From: Actinomycetes bacterium
GTDB lineage: Bacteria > Actinomycetota > Acidimicrobiia > Acidimicrobiales > RAAP-2
Direction: 5' to 3'
DNA length: 18,739 nucleotides
Assembly: GCA_021799915.1 (NCBI GenBank)
Contig: JAJYZN010000034.1
Coordinates: 1 to 18,739 of the forward strand
How positions within the stretch are numbered: the stretch's first letter is position 1; every line of letters begins with the position of its first letter. A program made the translations under genes and the position numbers. Below, piece after piece: positions 1 to 7,750 of the stretch. Below the pieces are notes generated by a model that saw only the letters and a list, made by a program, of their open reading frames with translations, ran no database searches and was not told the DNA's origin.

Positions 1-751
1 CCCTGGCTTGGCGGGTGGCGCGCGTGACGGCGACTGCGTACTCGGCGATCTCTTCGGAGACGTGGATCCGGCGGGTGGCGGCGATGGCTTGGGCCCACTC
101 GTCGGGACCGCACACCGGGCGCAGCGATCCGAGGGCATCTCGACCGCCGCGGTGCAAGGTGAGCTGGGCCTCCTCGCCGGCGTCGGGGTAGCCGAGCGGC
201 GTGGAGAGGGCGAAGCGGTCGAGTTGGCTCTCGGCGAGCGGGAAGGTACCGAGCTGGCCGACCGGGTTCTGGGTGGCGATGACCAGATGAGGGTCGGGTA
301 GCGGCCAGCTCGTGCCGTCGACGGTCACTTGCTGCTCTTCCATCGCCTCGAGTAGGGCCGACTGGGTGCGCGGGGGGGTCCGATTGAGCTCGTCGAGCAG
401 CAGGACGTGGGCGAAGACGGGACCATGGCGGAATTCCCACGTCCGGGTGTCCGGCGAGTAGACCGAGACACCGGTGACGTCGGTCGGCAGGAGGTCCGGA
501 TGGCCTTGGACGCGCGAGAGGTCGGCTCCGAGCGACGCCGCGATCGTGCGGGCCAGCACCGTCTTGCCCACGCCCGGGACATCTTCGAGGAGGAGGTGAC
601 CGCCGGACAAGGCGGCGACGACCGCCACGATCAGCGCGCTCGGAGCGCCGAGGACGACCTGTTGGAGGTTCGCGTGCACGGCCCGTGCGATGTTGACGTA
701 ACGATCATGCTCTTCAAGTGCGGTCACCTGTGCCGGCTTGGTCGTGCTCAT
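1..751 (-). CDS. MoxR-family AAA+ ATPase (partial, C-terminus outside window)
   Basis: About 250 residues are visible, beginning MSTTKPAQVTALEEHD at an ATG (749-751, minus strand) and running off the left edge. The Walker A motif GVGKT lies in LLLEDVPGVGKTVLA near residue 60, and Walker B is VLLLDELNR near residue 120. A sensor region reads ATQNPVGQLGTFPLAESQLDRF. This order (Walker A, LLLDELNR, ATQNP, ESQLDRF) is diagnostic of MoxR ATPases, cytoplasmic chaperone-like ATPases that usually work with a DUF58 protein and VWA-domain proteins in complex assembly or metal-cofactor insertion. The gene starts 19 bp after the glpK stop on the same strand, so it is probably the fourth gene of that operon. 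I see no convincing ribosome-binding site. Any DUF58/VWA partner would lie left of the window, so the specific role is unknown. The family call is secure. Confidence 0.93.
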   Translation of the reverse strand, partial: MSTTKPAQVTALEEHDRYVNIARAVHANLQQVVLGAPSALIVAVVAALSGGHLLLEDVPGVGKTVLARTIAASLGADLSRVQGHPDLLPTDVTGVSVYSPDTRTWEFRHGPVFAHVLLLDELNRTPPRTQSALLEAMEEQQVTVDGTSWPLPDPHLVIATQNPVGQLGTFPLAESQLDRFALSTPLGYPDAGEEAQLTLHRGGRDALGSLRPVCGPDEWAQAIAATRRIHVSEEIAEYAVAVTRATRQAR

Positions 752-770
752 GACGTGCCCGACGAGCCCA

Positions 771-2249
771 TCAGAACGCGATCCCCGACAGCTCGGGGAC
801 GCTCTCCAGCGCCCGGGAGCGGGCTTCCATCCATCGCTCCCGCCGGCGCAACCGGTCGCCGTCGCCCACGCCGGGGTCGACCGTCCGTCCAGGTACGTAG
901 GCAGCGGCCGCGTCGGCCTCGTCGCGCCAGGTCTGCACCGCCATTCCTGCCAGAAAGCCGGCCCCCAACGTCGTCGCCTCGAGGATCGGTGAGACCTCTA
1001 CGGGACGCCCGCAGGCGTCGGCCAGTGCCTTCACAAAGACCTCGTTGGCTGACATGCCGCCATCGACGCGCAGGGTCTCTACCGCCATGCCGCTGTCAGC
1101 CTCGGCTGCTTCGAGCAGGTCGGCCCCGCGATGCGCCACACCCTCGAGCACGGCTCGGACCAGCTCCGCGCGTCCCGTCCCGCGAGTGATGCCGAGCAGG
1201 GTCCCACGCGCACCGAAGTCCCAGAGCGGCGTACCGAGGCCGAGGAGCGCCGGGACGAACCACACGTCTCCCGGGTCGGCGCAATCTGCAGCCACGCGGG
1301 ACGACTCCTCGGCACTCTCGAGTATGCCGAGATCGTCTCGCAGCCACTCGACGCACGTCCCGGCCGACAGCATGACCGCTTCCACCCCCCAGGCCTCGCG
1401 TCCTTTTCGCGACCAGGCCACGATAGAGAACGTACCCGAGGCCCCGTGGGTTGGCGTGGCGGGTCGGCTCCACCCGGTGCACAGGTCGAGCATCCCACCG
1501 GTGCCGAACGTGGCTTTGGCCTTTCCTTCGCTCGTGCAGCCCTGGCCGACCAGAGAGGCCTGCTGGTCGCCGCACAACCCGGCGATCGGTGGGGTGCCAG
1601 GAAGTGCCGACGCCTCTCCGACGATCCCCGACGAGTCGACGATCTCGGGCAGGACGGATCGTGGGATCCCCAGGAGGTCGAGCACGCGGTCGTCCCACCG
1701 GAGCGTCGCGGGATCGACGAGGCCGGTGACCCCGGCGTTGGTGGTGTCGGTCACGTGGAGCGATCCCCCCGAGAGAGTCCATGCCACCCAGGAGTCGATC
1801 GTCCCGAAGCAAAGCTCGGCAGCACGCGCCCGATCAGGGTCGACGGCGTCGAGGATTGCGGCCAGCTTGGTCGCCGCCATGTTGGGCGCGAGGCGGAGAC
1901 CATCGGCTTGGAGGGAGAGGCAGGTCCCGACCGTACGGAGGTCCTGCCAGCCGATGGCCGGAGCGACGGGCTGGCCCGTCGAGCGGTCCCAGACCACGGT
2001 GGTGGCTCGTTGGTTGGCGATGCCCACACCGGCAACCGGACCACCCTGCGAGAGAACGCCTGCAGCGAGCTCGACAGCTGCCGCCCCGATCGCGCCGGCG
2101 TCGACCTCGACGATCCCCGCGGCGGGGGTCTTGGGGAGGATTTGCCTGTGCTGCACGTGGTCGAGCGACGCGTCGGGGCGGACGATCGCGGCGCGCACGC
2201 CCGACGTGCCGACGTCGATCACGAGGACGCTCCCCCCCGGGGCGCTCAT
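771..2249 (-). CDS. glpK: Glycerol kinase (FGGY family)
   Basis: This 492-residue FGGY carbohydrate kinase phosphorylates glycerol to sn-glycerol-3-phosphate with ATP in the cytoplasm. The N-terminal ATPase fold opens with VLVIDVGTSGVRAAIV. Glycerol-kinase-like motifs follow: NQRATTVVWDRSTGQPV with GWQDLRT, then GDQQASLVGQ, KATFGTGGM, VPALLGLGTPLWDFGARGTLLGITRGT and LRVDGGMSANEVF. The GDQQA and GLGTPLWD segments point to glycerol rather than xylulose or gluconate. The usual WQDRR segment reads WQDLR here, a small deviation. I chose the ATG at 2247-2249 because it overlaps the TGA of the upstream agpS-like gene as ATGA, the usual sign of translational coupling. A TTG two codons upstream is less likely. 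Length is normal for GlpK. The neighbours glpD and agpS support a glycerol role; another polyol substrate remains possible. Confidence 0.9.
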   Translation of the reverse strand: MSAPGGSVLVIDVGTSGVRAAIVRPDASLDHVQHRQILPKTPAAGIVEVDAGAIGAAAVELAAGVLSQGGPVAGVGIANQRATTVVWDRSTGQPVAPAIGWQDLRTVGTCLSLQADGLRLAPNMAATKLAAILDAVDPDRARAAELCFGTIDSWVAWTLSGGSLHVTDTTNAGVTGLVDPATLRWDDRVLDLLGIPRSVLPEIVDSSGIVGEASALPGTPPIAGLCGDQQASLVGQGCTSEGKAKATFGTGGMLDLCTGWSRPATPTHGASGTFSIVAWSRKGREAWGVEAVMLSAGTCVEWLRDDLGILESAEESSRVAADCADPGDVWFVPALLGLGTPLWDFGARGTLLGITRGTGRAELVRAVLEGVAHRGADLLEAAEADSGMAVETLRVDGGMSANEVFVKALADACGRPVEVSPILEATTLGAGFLAGMAVQTWRDEADAAAAYVPGRTVDPGVGDGDRLRRRERWMEARSRALESVPELSGIAF

Positions 2250-3820
2250 GGCCAAGGAGGCGGCCCGAAGTCGGAGGGGAGCCCAAGCTTGCCTGGGTTG
2301 AGGATCCCTTGCGGGTCGAGAGCACGCTTGAGCGCCACCAGCACCTCGAAGCCCGAGCCGAGGGCTCCGCTCAGGAAGCGCCCGCGATTGAGGCCGATGC
2401 CGTGGTGATGGCTGATCGCGCCGCCGCAGCGCTCGACGGCGGAGATGGCCGCATCCCAGGCCTGGACGTAGTAGCGCTCCTCCCAGGCGGTCTCGCCGCT
2501 GCCTTGGAGCGCTTGCGGCCGCTCCTCGGGCTCGCTGCTCGGATCACGTCCGGCGAAGGTGAAGTACAGGCACGCTCCGTCAGGGTACGCGTGGGACTCG
2601 TGCACCGAGGCCATGAGGGTGCCGGGGACGGCCTCGAGGGCTTGGAGGACCTCGGTGGCCATCGTCGGCAGCGCCGCCCACCGGGCGGCGACTTCGATGG
2701 TGTCGACGACGATGCCGGCCTGCCAGAGCGGCCCGAGGGCAGAGACGTCGTTGCGGTGGGCCAGCCACTGCTCGACGAGGCCCTCATCCAACGCACGGGC
2801 GGTGCGGCACTCGTCATCGACGATCCCGAGGGTGGCGTCGAGCAACTTGGGATCGGCTTCGTCGAGCACGATGAGCACGCATGTGCCCCCGCGTCCGAAG
2901 CTCCTTTCTGATTCGGTGCGGTCGTAGAGCCGCAGGACGGCCGGCGTGGCCCCACGGCGCAACACCCTCCGACAGGCGTCCAGTCCCTCGGCGAGCTCGG
3001 AGAAGCCGTAGGCACGGCGGCCCTCGGCCGAGGGCCGCGGGTGGACCCGGAGGCGGGCACGGGTGATCACGCCGAGCGTCCCCTCGCTGCCGACGAACAG
3101 CTGCGTGAGGCTGGGACCCGTGGCCGCACGCGGGCCGCGCCCCTCGGTCTCCACGATCCGGCCGTCGGCCGTGACCACTTCCAGCCCGATCACCATGTCC
3201 TCGATCTTTCCGTACCGGGTCGAGTACTGGCCGGCACCGCGGCAGGCCAGCCACCCGCCGACCGTCGACAGGTCCATCGATTGCGGCCAGTGCCCCAGGG
3301 TGTACCCGTCACCGATCGCGCCGAGCGCTGCTTCGAGGTCGGGGCCGAAGATCCCCGCGGGCACGTCGGCGACCAGCGAGTCCTCGTCGACGTCGATCGG
3401 ACCGCCGAGGCCCGTGCAGTCGAGGGCCAGGCCGCCAAAGATCGGGACCGAACCGCCGCAGACCCCGCTGCGCCCGGCGAACGGGGTGACCGGTACCGAG
3501 GCCTGCGTGCAGGCGGCAAGGGTGGCGGCCACCTGCGCGGCCGATCCGACCTCGACGACGGCTGCAGGGCGGGCCGGGACCTGGCCGTGGACTGCCCAGC
3601 CGATGGAGATGGGCCACCAGTCGCGCGCCGCGTCGGTCCGCGGCCCCTCCTCGGTGACGACCTTGGCGCCGCTCGCAGTGATCACCTCGAGGAGGGAAGT
3701 CGGGAGGGTGGCGTGCCGGCCCGAGAACCGATCGCCGGTGCCTTCAGGGGTCGAGGCGAGGGGCACAGGGAATCGCCGGCGAGCGCCTCCCCTTGTTGCA
3801 GAGGAGTCACGTGGGCTCAC
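2246..3820 (-). CDS. agpS: FAD-binding oxidase resembling alkylglycerone-phosphate synthase
   Basis: This 524-residue flavoprotein has an N-terminal FAD-binding type 4 domain (about residues 85-265) and a C-terminal FAD-oxidase domain. Visible family marks are GHWPQSMDLSTVGGWLACRG, YGKIEDMVIGLEVV and LFVGSEGTLGVIT. DGACLYFTFAG carries a tyrosine matching the AGPS active-site segment, and the C-terminal HHHGIG (about residues 471-476) matches the essential His motif of AGPS. AGPS exchanges the acyl chain of acyl-DHAP for a fatty alcohol, the step that makes the ether bond. Bacterial homologues are often labelled only as FAD-linked oxidases, so activity is inferred. The GTG start at 3820 overlaps the glpD stop as GTGA, and the end overlaps the glpK start as ATGA. 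It therefore sits inside a coupled glycerol operon. Alternatives are a D-lactate or glycolate oxidase-like enzyme, but HHHGIG favours AGPS. Confidence 0.85.
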   Translation of the reverse strand: MSPRDSSATRGGARRRFPVPLASTPEGTGDRFSGRHATLPTSLLEVITASGAKVVTEEGPRTDAARDWWPISIGWAVHGQVPARPAAVVEVGSAAQVAATLAACTQASVPVTPFAGRSGVCGGSVPIFGGLALDCTGLGGPIDVDEDSLVADVPAGIFGPDLEAALGAIGDGYTLGHWPQSMDLSTVGGWLACRGAGQYSTRYGKIEDMVIGLEVVTADGRIVETEGRGPRAATGPSLTQLFVGSEGTLGVITRARLRVHPRPSAEGRRAYGFSELAEGLDACRRVLRRGATPAVLRLYDRTESERSFGRGGTCVLIVLDEADPKLLDATLGIVDDECRTARALDEGLVEQWLAHRNDVSALGPLWQAGIVVDTIEVAARWAALPTMATEVLQALEAVPGTLMASVHESHAYPDGACLYFTFAGRDPSSEPEERPQALQGSGETAWEERYYVQAWDAAISAVERCGGAISHHHGIGLNRGRFLSGALGSGFEVLVALKRALDPQGILNPGKLGLPSDFGPPPWP

Positions 3821-5652
3821 CGCGGCTCCCCGAGGGACGATCCACGTGTGGCTTCGTGAGCCCCCTGGCCTGCTTGGTCACCGTCCCGTCCACCAGCGGC
3901 CTGGTCGGTGCCGGCGGGTACGCCGGCAGCCGACAGCTCGGCGAGCGCCGCCTGAGCGAAATGCCGAGCGCGGTCGGTTGCTTCGGCCTCACTCCACCCC
4001 AGCTCCCCGGCGAGCAACCGGGCCACTGCGCCGGCCGAAGCGGCAGCTCGGCGACCGTCGAGGAGAAGCGCCCGGCTGCGGCGGGACAAGAAGTCGTCGA
4101 CCGACACCGCCATCTCGTGACGCGCTGCGTAGACGACTTCAACACCGAGGTAGGGGAGCCCTTCGACGACCGGGTCGAGTAGCTCAGGGTGTCCGTCGGC
4201 GAGCTGGAGCACCGCTCCCGCCTCGTCGCCGAAGCGCGATCGGAGATGGGCTGCCACCGCAGGGTCCCCCGGAAGGGGGGGACCGGCGGCCTCCGCCGGC
4301 CCCCCAGCAACCACGCGGGTCTGGCCTCTCCGTGCGCCATGAATGCGCAGTGATGCCGTGACGCAACGGCGCGATGCCCTGCCGGGAAGGAGCGAGACGA
4401 CACGGTCCACCGTGTCCTGCGCCATTTTCCGGTAGGTCGTGAGCTTGCCACCGGTCACCGTGATCACCGAGTGGGACGAGGTGGTCACGGTGTGCCTGCG
4501 GGAGAGGTCGGTGGTGCGTACGGACTGGTGACGGTGGTCATGGGGGGCCAGCAGGGGCCGCAGTCCTGCCCAGACGCCGGTGACGTCGCCTCTCGTGAGC
4601 CCGGCCGTGGTGACCGCATTGACGGCGTCGAGCAGGTAGTCGACATCGGCCGGCGTGCACGACGGCGAGTCGAGATCCCCGTCGTAGTCCGTGTCGGTGG
4701 TCCCGATGTAGGTCATCGCAGTCTCGGGCCAGGGGACGACGAAGATCGAGCGCCGATCCTGTCGGACCGGCACGACCGCGGCGACGTCGCACGGCAGCCG
4801 ATGTCCGGGCACCGTGACGTGGATGCCTTTGGCCGGTCGAAGCGAGTTGGGGTGGGCTCCCTCATCGAGCTCTCTCACGTCGTCCGCCCACACCCCTGAT
4901 GCGTTGACGACCGCCGCCGCCTTCACTTCGATCTCGGCTTCGTCGCCGGAGCCGCCGCCATGGTCGCCGGGATGAGCGAGCGGGCGGATCCGCACCCCGC
5001 ACGCGATGTTCCTACTGTCGGCGAGCACGCCGACCGCCGGCGCGTAATTGGCCGCCACCGCTCCGTAGTCCTCGACCGCCGTCCTCATGATGGCCAAGGT
5101 GAGGCGGGCGTCGTCGGCCCGGGCGTCGTAGTACAAGAAGCCGGCGGCCAACACGTCAGGGCGCAGGCTCGGCAGGTGGGCTGCCGCCTCGGCGCTCGAG
5201 ATCCGGCGGTGCCGACGTCCGATCCGGTACCCGCCGCTCAGGTCGTAGAGCCACAGGGCCGTCGAGTAGGTGCGCGTCACGGTCTTGGAGACGACACCCC
5301 CTCGGCCGAGCACCGGGATGAGGAAGGGTAAAGGAGAGACCAGGTGAGGGGCGTTCTCCAGAAGCCGCTGGCGCTCGGCGAGGTTCTCGTAGACGAGCCG
5401 CAGCTCGCGCTGCTGGAGGTAGCGCAGGCCGCCGTGGACCATCTTGGAGGACTTGGACGACGTGCCCGAAGCAAAGTCCCCTTTCTCCACGAGGGCGGTC
5501 CGCAAGCCCCGGCTCGCGGCATCCAGGGCGACCCCGGCTCCGGTGATCCCCCCGCCGACCACGACGACGTCGAACTCCTGGCTCCCCAGCGATCGGAGCG
5601 CGGCCGCCCGGTCGAAAGCGCCGGGGCGCTCGGGAGGGGGAGCAGCGGTCAC
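3817..5652 (-). CDS. glpD: Aerobic glycerol-3-phosphate dehydrogenase
   Basis: This FAD enzyme oxidises glycerol-3-phosphate to DHAP and passes electrons to the respiratory quinone pool at the inner face of the membrane. About 611 residues are encoded from the chosen GTG at 5650-5652 (MTAAPPPERPGAFDR). The Rossmann FAD motif VVVVGGGITGAGVALDAASRG is followed by LVEKGDFASGTSSKSSKMVHGGLRYL, a GlpD hallmark, and later by FVVPW and YIGTTDTDYDGD. A C-terminal helical domain ends in LSRRSRALLLD, followed by a low-complexity Gly/Asp/Gln tail of about 40 residues. The open frame continues upstream to 5760, but those 36 extra residues are unlike GlpD and run into the shared regulatory gap, so I rejected them. 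It is the first gene of the operon; its stop overlaps the agpS-like GTG by 4 bp. It is divergent from the Fur-type gene, with a palindrome about 85 bp upstream. Confidence 0.92.
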   Translation of the reverse strand: MTAAPPPERPGAFDRAAALRSLGSQEFDVVVVGGGITGAGVALDAASRGLRTALVEKGDFASGTSSKSSKMVHGGLRYLQQRELRLVYENLAERQRLLENAPHLVSPLPFLIPVLGRGGVVSKTVTRTYSTALWLYDLSGGYRIGRRHRRISSAEAAAHLPSLRPDVLAAGFLYYDARADDARLTLAIMRTAVEDYGAVAANYAPAVGVLADSRNIACGVRIRPLAHPGDHGGGSGDEAEIEVKAAAVVNASGVWADDVRELDEGAHPNSLRPAKGIHVTVPGHRLPCDVAAVVPVRQDRRSIFVVPWPETAMTYIGTTDTDYDGDLDSPSCTPADVDYLLDAVNAVTTAGLTRGDVTGVWAGLRPLLAPHDHRHQSVRTTDLSRRHTVTTSSHSVITVTGGKLTTYRKMAQDTVDRVVSLLPGRASRRCVTASLRIHGARRGQTRVVAGGPAEAAGPPLPGDPAVAAHLRSRFGDEAGAVLQLADGHPELLDPVVEGLPYLGVEVVYAARHEMAVSVDDFLSRRSRALLLDGRRAAASAGAVARLLAGELGWSEAEATDRARHFAQAALAELSAAGVPAGTDQAAGGRDGDQAGQGAHEATRGSSLGEPR

Positions 5653-5737
5653 CGGCCCAGCCTGCCACAGGAGACGAGCACCACCGCACGAGACGCCGGC
5701 CACCCAGGTGGCGCAGTGTCGAGGCGAAACATCGTTC

Positions 5738-5752
5738 TCACACGAATTGTGA
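5738..5752. promoter_or_regulatory. 7-1-7 inverted repeat, candidate Fur/PerR operator
   Basis: TCACACG-A-ATTGTGA is a 15-bp inverted repeat in which the outer five positions of each seven-base arm match (TCACA/TGTGA). The 7-1-7 geometry is that of Fur-family boxes. It overlaps the candidate -35 of the Fur-type gene just downstream and lies about 85 bp before the divergent glpD start. Autoregulation is therefore likely and control of glpD possible. No experiment or alignment backs this; the inner two bases of each arm do not pair. Confidence 0.5.
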
Positions 5753-5776
5753 ACCAACAATGAAGGACGATACGAT
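5747..5776 (+). promoter_or_regulatory. Candidate promoter of the Fur/PerR-type gene
   Basis: TTGTGA (5747-5752) and TACGAT (5771-5776) are separated by 18 bp and resemble sigma-70-type -35 and -10 boxes. A start site about seven bases after the -10 would fall at 5783-5784, exactly at an in-frame GTG, so the mRNA may be leaderless. The -35 overlaps the right arm of the palindrome. Confidence 0.5.
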
Positions 5777-5783
5777 CCGACTT

Positions 5784-6295
5784 GTGCACGGGGTTGCCGA
5801 GCTCACCGAGTCGCTCAGGGCCACTGGCCGCAAGGTGACGGCCCAGAGGCTGTGTGTCTTCCGGGTGCTCGAAGGTGACACCAGCCACCCGACCGCCGAG
5901 GCGGTCTACAGCGCTGCCCGCCGGGAGATGGAGACCATCTCGCTCAAGACCGTGTACCAGACCCTGCACGAGCTGGCCGAGATGGGGGAGGTTGCAGCAT
6001 TGGACTTGGGGACCGGGACGTTGCGCTTCGACCCCAACGTCGACGTGCCCCACCACCATCTGGTGTGCCGGAGCTGCGGAAACGTCCGGGACCTGGACGT
6101 GGCAGTCGCAGACGTTCCGGAGGTCCCCCGCCTCGTCGACGGGTACGAGGTCGACCGGGCCGAGCTGGTGCTGCGAGGGCTCTGCCCGCAGTGTCGGGGG
6201 ATCGTTGCACATGGCACGGCCACGACATCCCGGTCCGCCGGTACGATCGATCACGAAAGACGACAAAGCAGACAACACAGAGAGAAAGGAACCAC

Positions 6296-6308
<13 letters not shown>
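5784..6308 (+). CDS. Fur-family metalloregulator, PerR-like
   Basis: This 174-residue DNA-binding repressor senses metal or peroxide. The winged-helix region includes VTAQRLCVFRVLEG and HPTAEAVYSAARRE, with TVYQTLHELAEMGEV as recognition helix. The dimer and metal domain has RFDPNVDVPHHHLVCRSCG and CPQC. The two CxxC pairs (residues 95/98 and 134/137) form the structural zinc site. His35, Asp83, His90, His92 and Asp103 fit a PerR-type regulatory iron site, where Asp replaces the Glu usual in Fur. I chose GTG 5784 because the family usually begins just before this helix and the promoter places +1 there; an ATG at 5760 would lie inside the promoter. About 35 residues beyond the last CxxC are unusual, and the end overlaps the rubrerythrin start by 13 bp. 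The adjacent rubrerythrin supports peroxide sensing. Fur or Zur function is not excluded. Confidence 0.88.
6286..6290 (+). promoter_or_regulatory. Ribosome-binding site of rubrerythrin
   Basis: AAGGA lies five bases before the ATG at 6296 and fixes that start inside the tail of the overlapping Fur-type gene. A TACGAT at 6242-6247 could be a separate -10 for this gene, but I see no matching -35. Confidence 0.6.
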
Positions 6309-6715
<407 letters not shown>

Positions 6716-6737
6716 GCCGGGCGCGGCGGGCCGAGAG

Positions 6738-7355
6738 GTGCTGACGCCGGCTGACATCGTCGACCTGCGGGCCTACGAGCGAGAGCGCGACGATTTCCGC
6801 CGCCGGGTGATCGAGCGCAAGCGCCGTCGTCGCGTGGCGTTGGGCCCGATCATGACCCTGGTCTTCGAGTGCGCCGACACGGTTCGCTTCCAGGTCCAGG
6901 AGATGGCCAGAGCGGAGAAGATCGTCACCGACGAAGGTATCCAAGCCGAGCTCGATGTGTACAACAGCTTGCTCCCGTCACCCGGGGAGCTGTCGGCGAC
7001 CCTGTTCATCGAGCTCACCACCGAGCCCGACCTGCGCCACTGGCTTCCCCTGCTGCCGGGGATCGAGCGGGACATCGGTATCGCGATCGAGACGGTCGGG
7101 GCGCCGGCGGACCTCGTGCGGAGCTGGCCGGAGGAGGCGCATGCCAGGTCTCTCACCAGGGACTCGATCACCCCGGCGGTCCACTACCTGCGCTTTACCT
7201 TCTCTGAGGACGAGGTGTCCCGGTTCGCTGCCGGCCGAGCATCACTGGTGGCGGACCACCCTCACTACCAGGCCCACGCCGCCCTGTCGCGCGAGACCCA
7301 CGACGAGCTCTTGGCTGATTTGGAGGGTAGGACCGAGCCGCTGGCGATGGGGTGA
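6738..7355 (+). CDS. DUF3501 family protein
   Basis: This 205-residue protein of unknown biochemical function is predicted soluble, with no signal peptide, membrane segment or cysteine motif. The family signature is clear at the N-terminus: [20 protein letters not shown], then [22 protein letters not shown] and [16 protein letters not shown] middle segment reads [28 protein letters not shown]3501 genes are known to lie beside rubrerythrin genes, so a role in iron or peroxide handling is a reasonable guess from context only. I chose GTG 6738 because it places LTPADI at the N-terminus; the open frame continues upstream inside rubrerythrin in another frame. It begins 22 bp after the rubrerythrin stop and is probably cotranscribed. 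Confidence 0.85.
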   Translation: MLTPADIVDLRAYERERDDFRRRVIERKRRRRVALGPIMTLVFECADTVRFQVQEMARAEKIVTDEGIQAELDVYNSLLPSPGELSATLFIELTTEPDLRHWLPLLPGIERDIGIAIETVGAPADLVRSWPEEAHARSLTRDSITPAVHYLRFTFSEDEVSRFAAGRASLVADHPHYQAHAALSRETHDELLADLEGRTEPLAMG

Positions 7356-7383
7356 CCTGCCGGCGCTGGATCACCGCCTCGTC

Positions 7384-7413
7384 TTTACAGCGGCAGGCTC
7401 ATTGGGCCATACT
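7384..7413 (+). promoter_or_regulatory. Candidate whiB promoter
   Basis: TTTACA (7384-7389) and CATACT (7408-7413), 18 bp apart, resemble -35 and -10 boxes (five and four of six consensus bases). The start site would fall near 7420, giving a leader of about 85 bases before the whiB ATG. The region lies in the 150-bp gap after the DUF3501 gene, so whiB probably has its own promoter. Confidence 0.45.
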
Positions 7414-7414
7414 T

Positions 7415-7432
7415 GGAATTCTGTCGAATTCC
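7415..7432. repeat. Perfect inverted repeat at the whiB start region
   Basis: GGAATTC-TGTC-GAATTCC has perfect 7-bp arms and a 4-base loop. It sits immediately after the candidate -10, over the predicted transcription start. It could be an operator or a 5' stem-loop of the whiB transcript. It lacks a T-run, so it is a weak candidate for an intrinsic terminator of the preceding gene. Confidence 0.6.
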
Positions 7433-7505
7433 GAGGTCCGACCCGGTGTCCCGGGTGCGACGAGCGGAGACGGCAGCCTGACGATACGTAGAGAAAGTGC
7501 TTTCC

Positions 7506-7742
7506 ATGAGTGCCACGTGGCGCAAGCGTGCCGCATGCCGGGGCATCGATGTCGATGTGTTCTACCCGGTGACCGAAGACGATGCCGACGCGGCCGAGGC
7601 CAAGGCGATCTGCGCCCAGTGCCCGGTACGCGAGGCCTGCCTGGAGCACGCCCTCGCGCACCGCGAGCGCGAGGGGATCTGGGGTGGCGCCACCGAGAGG
7701 GAGCGCCGTCGGATCGTCCGCCAGCGCCGTAAGTCGGCCTGA
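7506..7742 (+). CDS. WhiB-family iron-sulfur transcription regulator
   Basis: This 78-residue actinobacterial regulator binds a 4Fe-4S cluster sensitive to oxygen and nitric oxide and usually acts through the principal sigma factor. The four ligand cysteines are Cys11, Cys36, Cys39 and Cys45 in the C-Xn-CxxC-X5-C pattern (ICAQCPVREACL). The beta-turn GIWGG (residues 57-61) follows, then the basic C-terminus RERRRIVRQRRKSA for DNA binding. The ATG at 7506 has GAGAAAG (7491-7497) as ribosome-binding site; an in-frame GTG at 7497 overlaps that site and was rejected. It follows the PerR, rubrerythrin and DUF3501 genes and lies 8 bp before an acyl-CoA dehydrogenase. The size and sequence resemble WhiB1/WhiB2 classes, but I cannot assign the subclass. 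Confidence 0.95.
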   Translation: MSATWRKRAACRGIDVDVFYPVTEDDADAAEAKAICAQCPVREACLEHALAHREREGIWGGATERERRRIVRQRRKSA

Positions 7743-7750
7743 GCCGGCCG

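Noticed and set aside
1045..2408. Two long plus-strand open frames (more than 400 codons each) opposite glpK
   Set aside because: They are antisense shadows of a clear glycerol kinase; their translations are rich in Arg, Ser and Pro and show no family motif.
3063..4361. Long plus-strand open frame of about 430 codons opposite agpS-like and glpD
   Set aside because: It spans two real genes on the other strand and is low-complexity, as expected from GC-rich antisense frames.
5653..5760. 36-residue N-terminal extension of GlpD
   Set aside because: It lacks family similarity and would place coding sequence over the Fur-type promoter and palindrome.
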